This document shows, in pieces, positions 11,721 to 11,862 of a stretch of DNA of 11,862 nt. Below the pieces are notes generated by a model. That model worked only from the letters and a program-made list of their open reading frames with translations. It did not search any database and was not told the origin of the DNA. Origin of the DNA: Lawsonibacter sp. (GTDB lineage Bacteria; Bacillota; Clostridia; Oscillospirales; Oscillospiraceae). Each line of letters opens with the position of its first letter. The first letter of the stretch is position 1. The stretch lies in contig JAAWNI010000051.1 in the NCBI GenBank assembly GCA_022798855.1, forward strand, positions 1 to 11,862, given 5' to 3'. The position numbers were made by a program, and so were the translations under genes.

Positions 11721-11862
11721 GGAATCCCCCAGTCAGCGGCTTACGCCGCTGCCAGCCCCCTTTAACAAGGGGGCCTTTGGAGCAGGACTGGGGCCTTCAA
11801 GCACCCAAGCCCCCCTTGCCAAAGGGGGGTGCCCCCGTAGGGGGCGGGGGGATTTTGTTTAC
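11721..11862. repeat. Family-3 palindromic repeat, copy C (inverted, at window edge)
   Basis: Begins GGAATCCCCCAGTCAGCGG and ends GCGGGGGGATTTTGTTTAC. Read in reverse it follows the order of copy A: GTAAAC..AATCCCCCC, then the AAGGGGGGCTTGGGTGCT core, then GGCCCC..TCCTG, then AAAGGCCCCCTT, then the terminal CAGCGGC-GTAA-GCCGCTG hairpin. It is therefore inverted relative to copies A and B, which lie on the other side of the PadR operon. Confidence 0.82.

Overview
The window is high-GC DNA read at the protein level as Firmicutes/Clostridia. It has AGGAGG-type ribosome binding sites, a HemZ-type radical SAM protein, TTGACA/TATAAT promoters and dense palindromic intergenic repeats. This looks most like a gut Oscillospiraceae genome (Flavonifractor/Oscillibacter/Lawsonibacter-like). 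The taxon is an inference from gene style, not a database match.

Left part (1-4203), plus strand: dtd (D-aminoacyl-tRNA deacylase), a 134-aa protein of unknown function, a glyoxalase-II-like metallo-beta-lactamase-fold hydrolase, and hemZ. dtd, the MBL hydrolase and hemZ are commonly near neighbours in Clostridia. Here the run is interrupted between the hydrolase and hemZ by a small divergent module: an 88-aa helical protein on the minus strand, then two tandem XRE-family HTH regulators on the plus strand. The second regulator overlaps the hemZ start by GTGA. Between the two regulators lie a 17-codon fossil of the small minus-strand gene and a roughly 6-codon fossil of the hemZ start, so the whole divergent unit was duplicated in tandem.

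Middle part (4204-7388), plus strand: a uridine-kinase-family nucleoside kinase and a cytoplasmic GH13 alpha-amylase/neopullulanase-type enzyme ending at a strong hairpin terminator. These look like housekeeping or accessory metabolic genes, with repeat-filled gaps between them.

Right part (7975-11370), minus strand: a tight five-gene operon headed by a PadR regulator. It is followed by a two-gene module present twice. Gene A has an N-terminal HAAS/permease-prefix-like helical domain, one membrane helix and a beta-rich extracytoplasmic region. Gene B has a basic N-terminus, one membrane helix and an extracytoplasmic domain. Genes are joined by ATGA overlaps or 11-12-base gaps. A consensus sigma-A promoter upstream of padR overlaps three AGGTAT/ATACCT half-sites, which suggests autoregulation. 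This PadR-(A-B)x2 cassette is the best candidate for an under-described system, probably envelope sensing or signalling, and it is bracketed by inverted copies of an intergenic repeat.

Intergenic DNA is unusually rich in palindromic repeats. Family 1 has GTAGGG...CCCTAC ends, with two complete 69-bp copies and several partial ones. Family 2 has AACTCCCTC...GAGGGAGTT ends. Family 3 has GGAATCCCCC...GGGGGATTCC ends. Families 2 and 3 share a terminal GGCACGGCGnAGCCGTG hairpin module. Some family-1 copies supply the stop codon of the upstream gene. No tRNA, rRNA, CRISPR array, transposase or phage gene was seen.
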